Assembly (NCBI RefSeq): GCF_040892615.1
Contig: NZ_JBFRYC010000002.1
Coordinates: 186,001 to 250,000, forward strand
DNA length: 64,000 nucleotides
Direction: 5' to 3'
DNA from: Thioclava arctica
GTDB lineage: Bacteria > Pseudomonadota > Alphaproteobacteria > Rhodobacterales > Rhodobacteraceae
Of the stretch, positions 50,128-59,389 are shown piece by piece. The position numbers and the translations under genes are program-made. Within the stretch, counting starts at the first letter, position 1; each line of letters starts with the position of its first letter. The notes below the pieces were generated by a model. The model searched no databases. It was not told where the DNA came from and saw only the letters and a list, made by a program, of their open reading frames with translations.

Positions 50128-52635
50128 TTACTCGGAGGCGCGCAGCACCCCCGCCGGGCGCGCCGCAAGCGGGCGCAGCGCAAAGACCAGCCCGGCCGCC
50201 AGTGTCGCCACCACCCCGCCAGCCACGATGATCAGCGCAGGGATTGGCGCGAACTGATAGCTTGCGCCCATCACCAGATCGACAACGGCCCAGCCCGCAA
50301 GCCCGCCAAAGGCGATCGCGACCACACCTGCCGCAGCGCCCATCAGCGCCGAGCGCAGCGCAAAGCTAAACAAGATCGTGGACCGCGTCGCCCCGAGGGT
50401 CTTGAGCATTGCCGCCTCCCAGGCGCGCGCCCGCTCGCCCGCCGCCGCCGCGCCGATCAGCACGACAAACCCCGTCAGCAGCGTCACCGAGGCCGCCAGC
50501 GACGTCGCGCGCGCAATCGAGGAAAGCGCATCGGTGACGCGCGCAATCGCGTCGCGCACCCGGATCGCGGTAATATTGGGAAACGCCTTGGCCAGATCGC
50601 GCATTACCTGCGCCTCGGCCTCGGGCGGGGCGTAGATCGTGGCCAGCCACGTATGGGGCGCGCCTTGCAGCGCCGCCGGATCTAACGTCAGCACAAAGCC
50701 AATCCCGCCCGTTGAAAAGTTCACATCGCGAAACGAGGTGACCTTGGCCGTGATATCGCGCCCCAAGATATTGACGGTGATATCATCGCCCAGTTTCAAC
50801 CCGATCTCTGCCGCCTCTTTGGCCGAGAAACTGGCCAGTGGCGGGCCGTTATAATCCTTGGGCCACCATGTGCCTGCCGTTAGCTTTTCACGCGGAGTCT
50901 CGGAATAGGTCACGCCGCGATCGCCGCGCAGAACCCAATGCTCGCCACCAACTTTACGCGCGTTTTGACCATTGATCTTAGTGATAACGCCGCGCAGCAT
51001 CGGCACAGCTTCGACCTTGCTCACCGCAGGCATCTTGGCCAGCAGCGCCTTGAACGGGTCGATCTGATCGGGCTGGATGTCGATCACGAAATAGGCTGGC
51101 GCGATTTTGGGCAGATCGTTGGAAATCGCTCCGCGCAGCCCCGCATCGACCTGCCCCACGGCGGCCAGAACCGAGAGGCCAAGCCCCAGCGACAGGATGA
51201 CCGAGCGCGCCTCGGAGCGCGGCCCACCAATTGCCGCCAAGGCCGCGCGCAAGGCAGGGCGGCCGCGCGCGAGATGTTGCGCGCCGCGTGCGCCAACGCG
51301 GATCGCCCAAGCCGCGACGCTTAGGATGGCCAAAGCCAGCACGATGCCGCCAAGGCTGGCCAGCGTCAGCCCCCACAGCCCCGAAAACCACGCCGAGACG
51401 ACGACCAACACCACCAGCAAAACGCCCGTCAACGTCATCGTCGGCCAAGGCGGCAGGCGGCGTCCGTTCATCGTGTCACGATACAGCGTCGCCGCGCGCA
51501 TTGCCGCCATCCGCGACAGCGGCCACAGCGCAAAGATCGCGGCAATCAGCGCGCCATAGAGCGCCGCCTCCCCCAGCGGGCCGGGTTGCAAGCGAATCTC
51601 GACCGGGATTGGCAGCGCATTTTCGATCAGCCCCGAGGCCGCGAAAACCAGCCCAGCGCCCAGCGCCAGCCCCGCGACAATGCCCACCACGCCCAGCGCC
51701 ACAAGCTGAATCAAGAACGCCGCGCGGATCGTCGCCCCCGTCGCGCCAAGCGCGCGCAACGTCGCGATTGTGCCCGATTTGCGCTCGACCCAAGACGACA
51801 CCGTCGCGGAAATGCCAACACCGCCCACTGCCAGCCCCGCCAGCCCGACCAGCACTAGAAACGAGCCGAGCCGATCCACAAAGCGCTGCGCGCCCGGTGC
51901 CGCGCGACGCCGATCCGACCAGCGCATCCCGGCATCCTTGAAGTGGCTTTCGGCTTGGCGCTTGGCCACCGTCAGATCGGTGCCCGCAGGCAAGCTTACG
52001 CGGTATTGGGTTTCAAACAGCGACCCCGGTGCCAGCAGCGGCGTGTCCGCAATGGCGCTAAGCGCAACGATCGAATTTGGCCCCAGCGCAAAGCCGGTGC
52101 CCGTGCTGTCAGGTTCGCGCAAGAGCCGTGCCATCATCACGAAATCCTGTCCGCCCAAACGCACCGTATCACCGGGTTTTACCGCCAGACGGTCAGCCAA
52201 AATCGGGTCGAGGAAAATCCCGGGGAAACCGTTTTCGCCCTTGAGCGCGGCGCGCCCCACGGGCGGGTCTAGCTCCAGCTTCCCTTCAAGCGGATAGGCG
52301 CCATCCACCGCCTTGACCTGCGTGAGCGCGCGTTGCGTCGCATCGGTTCCCGTGCTGAGCATGGAGCGGAAATCAATCACCTCCGAGACCGCCGTGGCGT
52401 GATCGGTGATCCATTTCAACTCGTCGGGTTTGGCTCGGCGATAGGTGAATTCATATTGCGCATCGCCCCCCAACAGCACCGCGCCCTGATCGCTGAGCGC
52501 CGAGGTGATCGCGCTGCGCACCAGCCCGACAGCAGCAATCGCGGCCACCCCAAGCATCAGGCAGAGCAGCATGACCCAAAAGCCGCGCAGACCCGCGCGC
52601 AACTCGCGCCGGGCAATCGTGAAAGCCAGGGTCAT
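50128..52635 (-). CDS. ybbP: YbbP-type ABC permease (FtsX-like)
   Basis: An 835-residue permease with two FtsX-like modules: an N-terminal membrane segment (about 15-38), a large periplasmic domain, three segments at 260-400, four more hydrophobic segments near 400-490 and a second periplasmic domain and FtsX module to the C-terminus. MacB/YbbP-type proteins are mechanotransmission rather than classical transport systems. It overlaps ybbA by 4 bases, and the divergent neighbour is the tesA lipase/esterase, the same cluster as in E. coli (tesA-ybbA-ybbP). Confidence 0.92.
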   Translation of the reverse strand: MTLAFTIARRELRAGLRGFWVMLLCLMLGVAAIAAVGLVRSAITSALSDQGAVLLGGDAQYEFTYRRAKPDELKWITDHATAVSEVIDFRSMLSTGTDATQRALTQVKAVDGAYPLEGKLELDPPVGRAALKGENGFPGIFLDPILADRLAVKPGDTVRLGGQDFVMMARLLREPDSTGTGFALGPNSIVALSAIADTPLLAPGSLFETQYRVSLPAGTDLTVAKRQAESHFKDAGMRWSDRRRAAPGAQRFVDRLGSFLVLVGLAGLAVGGVGISATVSSWVERKSGTIATLRALGATGATIRAAFLIQLVALGVVGIVAGLALGAGLVFAASGLIENALPIPVEIRLQPGPLGEAALYGALIAAIFALWPLSRMAAMRAATLYRDTMNGRRLPPWPTMTLTGVLLVVLVVVSAWFSGLWGLTLASLGGIVLALAILSVAAWAIRVGARGAQHLARGRPALRAALAAIGGPRSEARSVILSLGLGLSVLAAVGQVDAGLRGAISNDLPKIAPAYFVIDIQPDQIDPFKALLAKMPAVSKVEAVPMLRGVITKINGQNARKVGGEHWVLRGDRGVTYSETPREKLTAGTWWPKDYNGPPLASFSAKEAAEIGLKLGDDITVNILGRDITAKVTSFRDVNFSTGGIGFVLTLDPAALQGAPHTWLATIYAPPEAEAQVMRDLAKAFPNITAIRVRDAIARVTDALSSIARATSLAASVTLLTGFVVLIGAAAAGERARAWEAAMLKTLGATRSTILFSFALRSALMGAAAGVVAIAFGGLAGWAVVDLVMGASYQFAPIPALIIVAGGVVATLAAGLVFALRPLAARPAGVLRASE

Positions 52636-53315
52636 GCGGGTTCACCCGTCACGACCCGGCCGTCGCGCAGCTCAATGATGCGACTGCACCGCGCCGCTAG
52701 ATCGGGGGCATGGGTGACCAAGATCAGCGTGGCCCCATGGCGCTCTTGCAGGCCGAACAGCAATTCGATGATCGTGGTCCCCGTCGCTGTGTCGAGATTT
52801 CCGGTCGGCTCATCGGCCAGCAGGATCGCAGGGCGCGGGGCGACGGCACGCGCCAAGGCGACGCGCTGTTGCTCTCCGCCCGACATTTGCGAGGGATAGT
52901 GATGGCCGCGATGACCCAGCCCCACGGCCTCTAGTTCCGCCTCAGCGCGCGCGAACGCATCGGGGACACCGGCGATTTCCAGCGGCATCGCGACATTTTC
53001 CAGTGCCGTCATTGTCGGGATAAGGTGGAAGCTTTGGAACACCACCCCCATATTACCCCGACGAAAGCGGGCCAGATCATCCTCGGACATCGCCGACAGA
53101 TCATGACCCAAGGCCATAACCGACCCCGAGCTGGCGCGTTCCAGCCCGCCCATCAACATCAGGAGCGATGATTTGCCCGACCCAGAAGGCCCCGTGAGCC
53201 CAACGCTTTCGCCCCGCTCAATGGCAAGATCAATCCCGCGCAGAATTTCGACCGGGCCAGCATTGCCCGCCAGCGCAAGTTTTGCGTCTTTGAGCGCGAG
53301 GATCGTGTCAGCCAT
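52632..53315 (-). CDS. ybbA: YbbA-type ABC ATPase (LolD/MacB family)
   Basis: A 227-residue ATPase: Walker A GPSGSGKSS, Q-loop FQSFHLIPTM, signature MSGGEQQRVALARA, Walker B ILLADEPTGNLD. It drives YbbP. ATG at 53315 with CAGGTAG upstream; it shares two bases (AT within CATG) with the divergent tesA ATG. A longer frame reaching 53435 lies wholly inside tesA and is rejected. Confidence 0.93.
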   Translation of the reverse strand: MADTILALKDAKLALAGNAGPVEILRGIDLAIERGESVGLTGPSGSGKSSLLMLMGGLERASSGSVMALGHDLSAMSEDDLARFRRGNMGVVFQSFHLIPTMTALENVAMPLEIAGVPDAFARAEAELEAVGLGHRGHHYPSQMSGGEQQRVALARAVAPRPAILLADEPTGNLDTATGTTIIELLFGLQERHGATLILVTHAPDLAARCSRIIELRDGRVVTGEPA

Positions 53316-54015
53316 GGCTACCTGTCTTTCTTTTGCTTCAAAGGGATATGGGCCAAATACGCGGCTGCACAAGCGTTTGGGCGCAGGAATTGTGCTTGCG
53401 ACGCTGCTGGCCATGCCGGTCGCGGCACAGACCAAGATCCTCGCCTTGGGAGATTCGCTGACCCAAGGTTACGGGCTTGAGAATCCCAGCGACGGCTTGG
53501 TGCCGCAATTGCAGGACTGGCTGAACGCGCATGGCGCGGATGTGACTGTAGTGAATGGCGGGGTGTCTGGCGATACCACCGCGGGCGGGAAATCGCGGCT
53601 CGATTGGCTGCTGACGCCCGACACCAAGGCGGTGATCGTGGCGCTGGGAGGCAATGATCTGCTGCGCGGGCTGCCGCCCTCTGAGGCGCGCGGAAATCTC
53701 GATGCGATCTTGGCGGATTTGCAGGGCAAGCATATCCCTGCGCTTTTGGCGGGCCTGCCCGCACCGGGCAATTACGGGCCTGAGTATCAGCAAGAATTCG
53801 ATGCGATCTATCCCGATCTGGCACAGAAATATGGCGCGGTTCTGGTGCCCAATCTGTTGGCTCCGATCATGGCCACACCGCTCGCAGAGCGCGCCAAGGA
53901 AGACTTGATGCAGGCCGATAATATCCATCCCACGCCCGCGGGCGTAAAAAAGGTGGTTGCGGCTTTGGGGCCCAAAGTGTTGGAGCTGTTGGCAAAGGTG
54001 AAGCCGGGCAGTTGA
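53314..54015 (+). CDS. tesA: TesA-type GDSL arylesterase/lysophospholipase
   Basis: A 233-residue SGNH hydrolase with a signal segment (LGAGIVLATLLAMPVAAQ, cleavage near residue 34). Block I ILALGDSLTQGYGL holds the catalytic Ser; block III GGNDLLRG; block V DNIHPTPAG holds Asp and His. It hydrolyses thioesters, lysophospholipids or aryl esters in the periplasm. The start is uncertain: the ATG at 53314 overlaps the ybbA start and GAGGA lies 11 bases upstream; internal TTG or GTG starts just before the signal core are possible. Confidence 0.9.
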   Translation: MATCLSFASKGYGPNTRLHKRLGAGIVLATLLAMPVAAQTKILALGDSLTQGYGLENPSDGLVPQLQDWLNAHGADVTVVNGGVSGDTTAGGKSRLDWLLTPDTKAVIVALGGNDLLRGLPPSEARGNLDAILADLQGKHIPALLAGLPAPGNYGPEYQQEFDAIYPDLAQKYGAVLVPNLLAPIMATPLAERAKEDLMQADNIHPTPAGVKKVVAALGPKVLELLAKVKPGS

Positions 54016-54040
54016 GCGCGCGCCTGGCAGTGGGCAGGAG

Positions 54041-54072
54041 CCTCCGGCGGGAGTATTTTTAGCTAGATGAAA
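54041..54072. repeat. Gene-end repeat element, copy D
   Basis: CCTCCGGCGGGAG, TATTTTT, GCTAGATGAAA, ending 5 bases before the MFS gene stop, between convergent genes. One base differs from copy A. Confidence 0.8.
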
Positions 54073-54076
54073 GGGC

Positions 54077-55282
54077 TTAGCTACGCGCGGCGCGCCGGTC
54101 CATCGCCCAAAGTGCGCCCGCGCCAATGACGCCCAGCAAGGCCCCCATCGCGGCGGCGAGCTCGTAACCTGCAAGCGCCGTGCCAATTGCGAAAACAGCG
54201 GCGGAAAACGCATCGCCCGCCAATTTCTGCAACGCCATCAGCGAGGCCCCCGCACCGGGACGATTGGACAGCAGGTCTTGCAGATAGGCCATCGGCTGGG
54301 TCAACACGACCGCGCCGCCGGCCGCGCCGGGAATTGTCAGCAACCAGACATAGGGCGTAGGTGCAAGAACCGGGATCAGCCCCAGATGCAGGGCATAAAG
54401 GGCCGCCCCCGCCCAGATCAGCGACGTGCGAGAGACGCGCCCCACCAACACCGGCAAGGCCAGCATGAAGGGCACTTCGAGCCCCGCCAGAAGCCCCGCG
54501 TAAAGTGCCGTATCCGCCGCGCCGCGCCCCGGCGTGGCCTCAAACACCAGCCCCATCACCACCAGATACAACATCACGGCCCCGTTGATCGTACCCAGCG
54601 CCACCACCCGGCTGAGGATCGGCAGGTTCGCCATTTCGCGCAAAGATTCGCGAAAGCTGAGGCCTGATTTCGGGTCGGGCCAGCGGGTCGCGCCATCGCG
54701 GGGCCAGAACGCCAGTGTCAGCGCAAGGATCAAAATCCCCAGCGTCAGCGTGACCGGGTAGATCGCCGTCAGCGAAGCTCCCTGATCGAAGGCGACCGAC
54801 CAGATCGGCAGCACGACCAGCCAAGGCAACGCAAACAGCGCGCGCAGGGTCGACAGAATCGCGGCGCGGTCTTTTTCGGGATGGGTCGATGCGGCAAGGC
54901 GCGACAGCGCAAACAACTGACCAAAGATCGAGGCTGACAGCGGCAAGATCAACGCATTGGCAATCACGAAAACCACTGCGTTATCGCCCGCCAAGACCAG
55001 TGCCGAGGCCAGAATCAGCATTAACGAAGTACCCAACGCGATCGCACGTCGATTGGCCCGCTGATCGGCCAAAATCCCCAAGCCGACCGAGGCAGAGACC
55101 GACAGAACCGACGCCACCATCAAGACGAGCGCGAACGCGCCATCGGACAGGCCAAACACCTTGATCGCCAGCGCCGAAACATAGGGGCCCATCGTCGCCG
55201 CATGGGCCCCAAACAGCACCAGCAGCACCGCCGCCAGACGCAGCGCGGGATCTTTGACTATCGGGCGGAACGGAGCAAACAT
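54077..55282 (-). CDS. MFS transporter (sugar-efflux-like)
   Basis: A 401-residue major facilitator with twelve predicted membrane segments. GILADQRANRRAIALG after segment 2 is the MFS A-motif equivalent. The overall pattern is nearest to SetA/SetB sugar efflux pumps, but substrate cannot be assigned. The gene stands alone, convergent with tesA and upstream of hemC on the same strand. Confidence 0.82.
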   Translation of the reverse strand: MFAPFRPIVKDPALRLAAVLLVLFGAHAATMGPYVSALAIKVFGLSDGAFALVLMVASVLSVSASVGLGILADQRANRRAIALGTSLMLILASALVLAGDNAVVFVIANALILPLSASIFGQLFALSRLAASTHPEKDRAAILSTLRALFALPWLVVLPIWSVAFDQGASLTAIYPVTLTLGILILALTLAFWPRDGATRWPDPKSGLSFRESLREMANLPILSRVVALGTINGAVMLYLVVMGLVFEATPGRGAADTALYAGLLAGLEVPFMLALPVLVGRVSRTSLIWAGAALYALHLGLIPVLAPTPYVWLLTIPGAAGGAVVLTQPMAYLQDLLSNRPGAGASLMALQKLAGDAFSAAVFAIGTALAGYELAAAMGALLGVIGAGALWAMDRRAARS

Positions 55283-55324
55283 AAGCCCCCATTGCCCCCG
55301 TTTGCGGCCAATTTCAAGAGGGGC

Positions 55325-56269
55325 TCAGCGCCAGTCGAAAAAGCCGGTCGGGGCTTGGGCCAGCAATCGCCGCGCCAGATCGTCGCCCAGGGCCGCGCCC
55401 TCGGAAATCAACGCGCGCCCCTCGCCCGAGATCGCCTCAGAGCCGTCAGGGCGCAGGATTTCCCCACGCAACCACAGCTCGTCGCCCTCGATGATGGCAA
55501 GCCCGGCAATCGGAGTTTCGCAAGACCCGTCCAGCGTGGCAAGATAGGCGCGCTCAGCAGCCAGACGTTGCGCGGTGGGCAGATGGTGGATCGGGGCCAG
55601 CAGCGCCTCGCAGCGCGCATCGGCCACGCGCCGCTCAATGCCGATTGCACCTTGCGCCACGGCAGGCAGCATATCTTCCGGCGCAATCGCGGATTTCGCG
55701 ACCTCGACCATACCCAGACGGGTCAACCCCGCCATCGCGAGAAACGTCGCTTCGGCCACGCCCTCTTGCAGCTTTTTCAACCGGGTCTGCACATTGCCGC
55801 GAAACTCAACCAGCTTCAGATCGGGGCGGCGATAGGCCAGCTGCGCGCGCCGCCGCAGGCTGGACGAGCCGACAACTGCACCCTCGGGCAGCGCCGCGAT
55901 CCCGGCGTGGTTGAGACTGACGAACGCATCGCGCACATCTTCGCGCGGCAAATAGCAATTCAGGATCAACCCCTCGGGCTGCTCGGTGGGCATATCCTTC
56001 ATCGAATGCACGGCGATATCGATGCGGCCATCGACCATCGCCTCTTCGATTTCCTTGGTGAACAGACCCTTGCCGCCGATCTCTTTCAGCGGCTTATCCG
56101 CATCAATCAACGCGCGATCATCGCCCGTAGTCTTGATCACCACGACCTCAAAGGCGGCCTCGGGGAGATCATGAGCCGCCATCAGGCGCGCACGCGTTTC
56201 ATAGGCCTGCGCGAGCGCCAAAGGCGAGCCGCGCGTGCCGATCTTGAGCGGGGATTTCGCATCGGGCAT
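55325..56269 (-). CDS. hemC: Porphobilinogen deaminase (hydroxymethylbilane synthase)
   Basis: A 314-residue HemC. N-terminal KIGTRGSPLALAQA, catalytic Asp region VHSMKDMPTEQPEG, RRRAQL, and the dipyrromethane-cofactor cysteine in LDGSCETPIAGLA. It joins four porphobilinogens to the linear tetrapyrrole. Starts at 56278, 56275 and 56269 are all possible; GGGGGA abuts the first, so the third has the best spacing. Divergent from hemE, with about 105 bases shared for promoters. Confidence 0.95.
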   Translation of the reverse strand: MPDAKSPLKIGTRGSPLALAQAYETRARLMAAHDLPEAAFEVVVIKTTGDDRALIDADKPLKEIGGKGLFTKEIEEAMVDGRIDIAVHSMKDMPTEQPEGLILNCYLPREDVRDAFVSLNHAGIAALPEGAVVGSSSLRRRAQLAYRRPDLKLVEFRGNVQTRLKKLQEGVAEATFLAMAGLTRLGMVEVAKSAIAPEDMLPAVAQGAIGIERRVADARCEALLAPIHHLPTAQRLAAERAYLATLDGSCETPIAGLAIIEGDELWLRGEILRPDGSEAISGEGRALISEGAALGDDLARRLLAQAPTGFFDWR

Positions 56270-56374
56270 CTGCATCATTCCCCCGGCTTACCCGCGACAG
56301 ATGGCCCGCGCAAGACGGCGCGCGCTTGACATGTCGCCACAGGTCGCGATGAAAGAGGCAAAGAGGAGATGCAC

Positions 56375-57406
56375 ATGGCTGAGAAAACGATCCTGCGGGC
56401 GCTGAATGGTGAAGTACTGCCGACCCCTCCGGTCTGGATGATGCGGCAAGCCGGGCGCTACCTGCCCGAATATCGCGCCACCCGCGCACAGGCCGGCGAC
56501 TTCCTGTCGCTGTGTTATAATCCTGAACTCGCCGCCGAGGTGACCTTGCAGCCGATCCGGCGCTACGGCTTTGACGCGGCGATCCTGTTTGCAGATATCT
56601 TGCTGCTTCCTCAGGCACTTGGTGCAGATCTGTGGTTTGTCACCGGCGAGGGGCCGCGCCTAAGCACGACCACCACACCCGCCGATTTCGCCAAGCTGAA
56701 AACCAAAGACGACATTCACGACACGCTTGCCCCGATCTATGAAACCGTTGGCATTCTCAGCCGTGAATTGCCCAACGAGACCACGCTGATCGGCTTTGCG
56801 GGCGCGCCGTGGACGGTGGCGACCTACATGATCGCCGGGCAAGGCACCAAGGATCAGGGCCCCGCTCATGCGCTGAAATCGCAAGATCGCGAAACTTTTT
56901 CAAAAATCATCGACCTGCTGACCGTTTCGACCATCGAATACCTGTCCAAACAGGTCGAGGCCGGGGCCGAGGTGGTCAAGCTGTTTGATTCATGGGCTGG
57001 CAGTCTCAAGGGCGACGATTTCCAGGATTTCGCGGTTGAACCGACCCGCAAGATCATCGCCGAACTCAAGGCGCGCTTTCCGCAATTGCCCGTGATCGCC
57101 TTCCCGCGTGAGGCGGGCGAGGGCTACATCGGCTTTCACGAAAAGACCGGCGCCGATTGCGTGGCGCTCGACAATTCGATCACGCCGGAATGGGGCGCGG
57201 CCAATGTGCAAATCGCGGGCTGCGTGCAGGGCAATCTTGCGCCCCATCACATGGTCACGGGCGGTCAGGCGCTGGTGGATGAGACCCGCCATGTCGTCGA
57301 GGCGTTCAAGAACGGGCCGCATATCTTCAACCTTGGCCATGGTATCACGCCCGATGCCGATCCCGAAAACGTGGCACTGATGGTCGAGACGATCCGCAAC
57401 GGCTGA
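56375..57406 (+). CDS. hemE: Uroporphyrinogen decarboxylase
   Basis: A 343-residue HemE: PVWMMRQAGRYLPEYRATR (substrate-binding Arg), FADILLLPQALG with the catalytic Asp, GFAGAPWTVATYMI, and LGHGITPDADPENV. It decarboxylates uroporphyrinogen III to coproporphyrinogen III. AAGAGGAG lies 6 bases before the ATG at 56375; an ATG at 56369 abuts the ribosome-binding site. It converges on the LysE-type gene with 6 bases between the stops. Confidence 0.96.
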   Translation: MAEKTILRALNGEVLPTPPVWMMRQAGRYLPEYRATRAQAGDFLSLCYNPELAAEVTLQPIRRYGFDAAILFADILLLPQALGADLWFVTGEGPRLSTTTTPADFAKLKTKDDIHDTLAPIYETVGILSRELPNETTLIGFAGAPWTVATYMIAGQGTKDQGPAHALKSQDRETFSKIIDLLTVSTIEYLSKQVEAGAEVVKLFDSWAGSLKGDDFQDFAVEPTRKIIAELKARFPQLPVIAFPREAGEGYIGFHEKTGADCVALDNSITPEWGAANVQIAGCVQGNLAPHHMVTGGQALVDETRHVVEAFKNGPHIFNLGHGITPDADPENVALMVETIRNG

Positions 57407-57412
57407 GGCGCG

Positions 57413-57991
57413 TCAGCGTTCCAGAAACACCAGCGCGATCGAGGCCACCAACAGCCCCGCCATCAGCCAATTGAACGCTCTCAGCCGCGGCCCCGTGCCA
57501 AGCCAGTGGCTGAGAGTTTGCCCCAACCCCGTCCAGATCGACACCGCGATCAGGTCGATAACCACAAACACCGCGCCCATCAGCAGCCCGCCCAAACTGC
57601 CGTAAATCGTGGCCGCGCCAAGCGACATCACCCAAGCCTTTGGGTTCACCCATTGAAACGCCGCCGCCTGTAAAAACGTGAACGGGCGCGTGTTCCCACC
57701 CTGCCCCGGCGCGCCTGCATGCGCGATTTTCCACGCCAGCCACAGCATGTAAATCGCAGCCAACACCGTCAGCACATCATGCAGCGCAGGCATGCGGATA
57801 AACACCTCGCCAAGCCCCAGCGCGATCAGCACCACCATCAGCCCATGGCCAAGCGCGATCCCCAGCAAATGCGGCACCGTGCGGCGAAACCCAAAGGTCG
57901 CGCCCGAACTCATCACCATGATATTATTCGGCCCCGGCGTGCCTGCAGCGACACAGGCAAAACCGAGCAGCGATAAAAAGAGTTGTGACAT
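57413..57991 (-). CDS. LysE/RhtB-family exporter
   Basis: A 192-residue membrane protein with about six segments and the family motif GFACVAAGTPGPNNIMVMSSGATFG at the N-terminus (TPGPN). QWVNPKAWVM is also conserved. It exports amino acids or derivatives; substrate unknown. Confidence 0.9.
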   Translation of the reverse strand: MSQLFLSLLGFACVAAGTPGPNNIMVMSSGATFGFRRTVPHLLGIALGHGLMVVLIALGLGEVFIRMPALHDVLTVLAAIYMLWLAWKIAHAGAPGQGGNTRPFTFLQAAAFQWVNPKAWVMSLGAATIYGSLGGLLMGAVFVVIDLIAVSIWTGLGQTLSHWLGTGPRLRAFNWLMAGLLVASIALVFLER

Positions 57992-58324
57992 GACATTTCC
58001 ATCTCGCGGCGAAACTTAGCGATCATCAAGACGCTCTCGCGCCCCATCGCCAGTGCCAAGATATCCCGGGGGAAGGTCAGAGGCCGGGGCGGCGCCCCCG
58101 ACCAGACTGTTGTTTATTGCGCGCCCCGCACAATCTTGATCCGACCTATCGACGGATCTGCGGGACAAAGCAGATCACGGGGCTGAATGTGAGCATCGGG
58201 GGGCTCTTTCGCCCGCATTTCGCCAAAGCCTACAGCCGTTTGGCGCAAGACGATTGAGCGGTCACGCGGAAGTCAAGCGATGCCCTCCGCCGACGACTTG
58301 GGCGAGAAAGCCCCCCTTAAAACC
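57992..58324. other. Intergenic region with a repeat copy and a possible gene relic
   Basis: 333 bases without an intact gene. 58055-58106 is a diverged copy of the gene-end repeat (minus strand: CCCCCGGGATATC and a GGGGGC/GCCCC hairpin). A plus-strand open stretch ending at TGA 58255-58257 encodes GLNVSIGGLFRPHFAKAYSR and then LAQDD without a start codon, which looks like the tail of a decayed gene; I do not recognise it. Confidence 0.45.
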
Positions 58325-59386
58325 CTAATCCGTCAGCACCAGCAGGTCACGCTCGGCCAGGCTTAGCTCGACGGCCTCACCGATGCGCGGCGGCGGCGTG
58401 TCGGGGGTGTTGAACGTATCCAGCGAGATCAGCGTGCCGCCAACATCGACCCGCATGCGGATCGTCGAGCCAAGGAAATGAACCTCGGCAAGTCGCCCGG
58501 CAAGGATCGTGTCGCGCCCTTCTTTGCGGCCCAACGACACAACCTCGGGACGCAGCGCGAGGTTGATGGTCTCCCCCGTCGTGGCCCCAGCCAACGGACG
58601 GTTAAGCGCGATGGGCGTTTCGCCCACCGTCACCCGGCCCGTCTTGGCATCAACGACGGTGGCCGAGAGCGTGTTCAGCGTGCCAACGAATTGCGCCACA
58701 AACCGGGTTGTGGGGTGGTTGTAAATCTCGAACGGCGCGCCGGTCTGTTCGGCCACGCCGCCATTCATCACCACCACGCGATCCGACATCGACAGCGCCT
58801 CTTCCTGATCGTGGGTGACGAAGATCGTGGTGATACCCAGCTCGCGCTGAATTTCGCGGATTTCGTCACGCAAGCTGACCCGGATCTTGGCGTCCAGCGC
58901 CGAGAGCGGTTCGTCCAGCAGCAGCACGCGCGGCTGCACGGCCAGCGCCCGGGCCAGCGCGACCCGCTGTTGCTGCCCGCCCGACAGCTGGAACGGATAG
59001 CGATTGCCCAGCTTGGGCAGGCCGATCAGGCGCAGCATTTCATCCACGCGGGCCTTGATCTCGGATTTCGGGCGGCCCGCCACGCGCATGCCAAAGCCCA
59101 CATTCTGCGCCACCGTCAGGTTGGGAAACAGCGCGTAAGACTGGAAGACCATGCCGATATTGCGCTGGTTCGGGCGCAGATGCGTGACATCCTGACCGTC
59201 AATGCTGATCGCCCCGGACGAGGTCGTCTCAAACCCCGCGACCATGCGCAGTACGGTCGTCTTGCCGCAGCCCGATGGGCCCAGAAGCGAGACGAACTCC
59301 CCCTGATCAATGGCCAGATTGAAATCCTTCACCACACGGTTGGTGCCGAAGAATTTTTCAAGATGCTCAATGTTGAGAAAGGCCAT
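58325..59386 (-). CDS. ABC importer ATPase (PotA/FbpC-like)
   Basis: A 353-residue ATPase: GPSGCGKTT, FQSYALFPNLTV, LSGGQQQRVALARAL, LLLDEPLSALD, VTHDQEEA, plus a C-terminal TOBE domain (about 250-353). It powers the two permeases encoded upstream. The family covers polyamine, iron(III) and phosphonate or sugar-phosphate importers. It ends the four-gene operon receptor-permease-permease-ATPase; the gap to the previous gene is 3 bases. Confidence 0.93.
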   Translation of the reverse strand: MAFLNIEHLEKFFGTNRVVKDFNLAIDQGEFVSLLGPSGCGKTTVLRMVAGFETTSSGAISIDGQDVTHLRPNQRNIGMVFQSYALFPNLTVAQNVGFGMRVAGRPKSEIKARVDEMLRLIGLPKLGNRYPFQLSGGQQQRVALARALAVQPRVLLLDEPLSALDAKIRVSLRDEIREIQRELGITTIFVTHDQEEALSMSDRVVVMNGGVAEQTGAPFEIYNHPTTRFVAQFVGTLNTLSATVVDAKTGRVTVGETPIALNRPLAGATTGETINLALRPEVVSLGRKEGRDTILAGRLAEVHFLGSTIRMRVDVGGTLISLDTFNTPDTPPPRIGEAVELSLAERDLLVLTD

Positions 59387-59389
59387 GAG

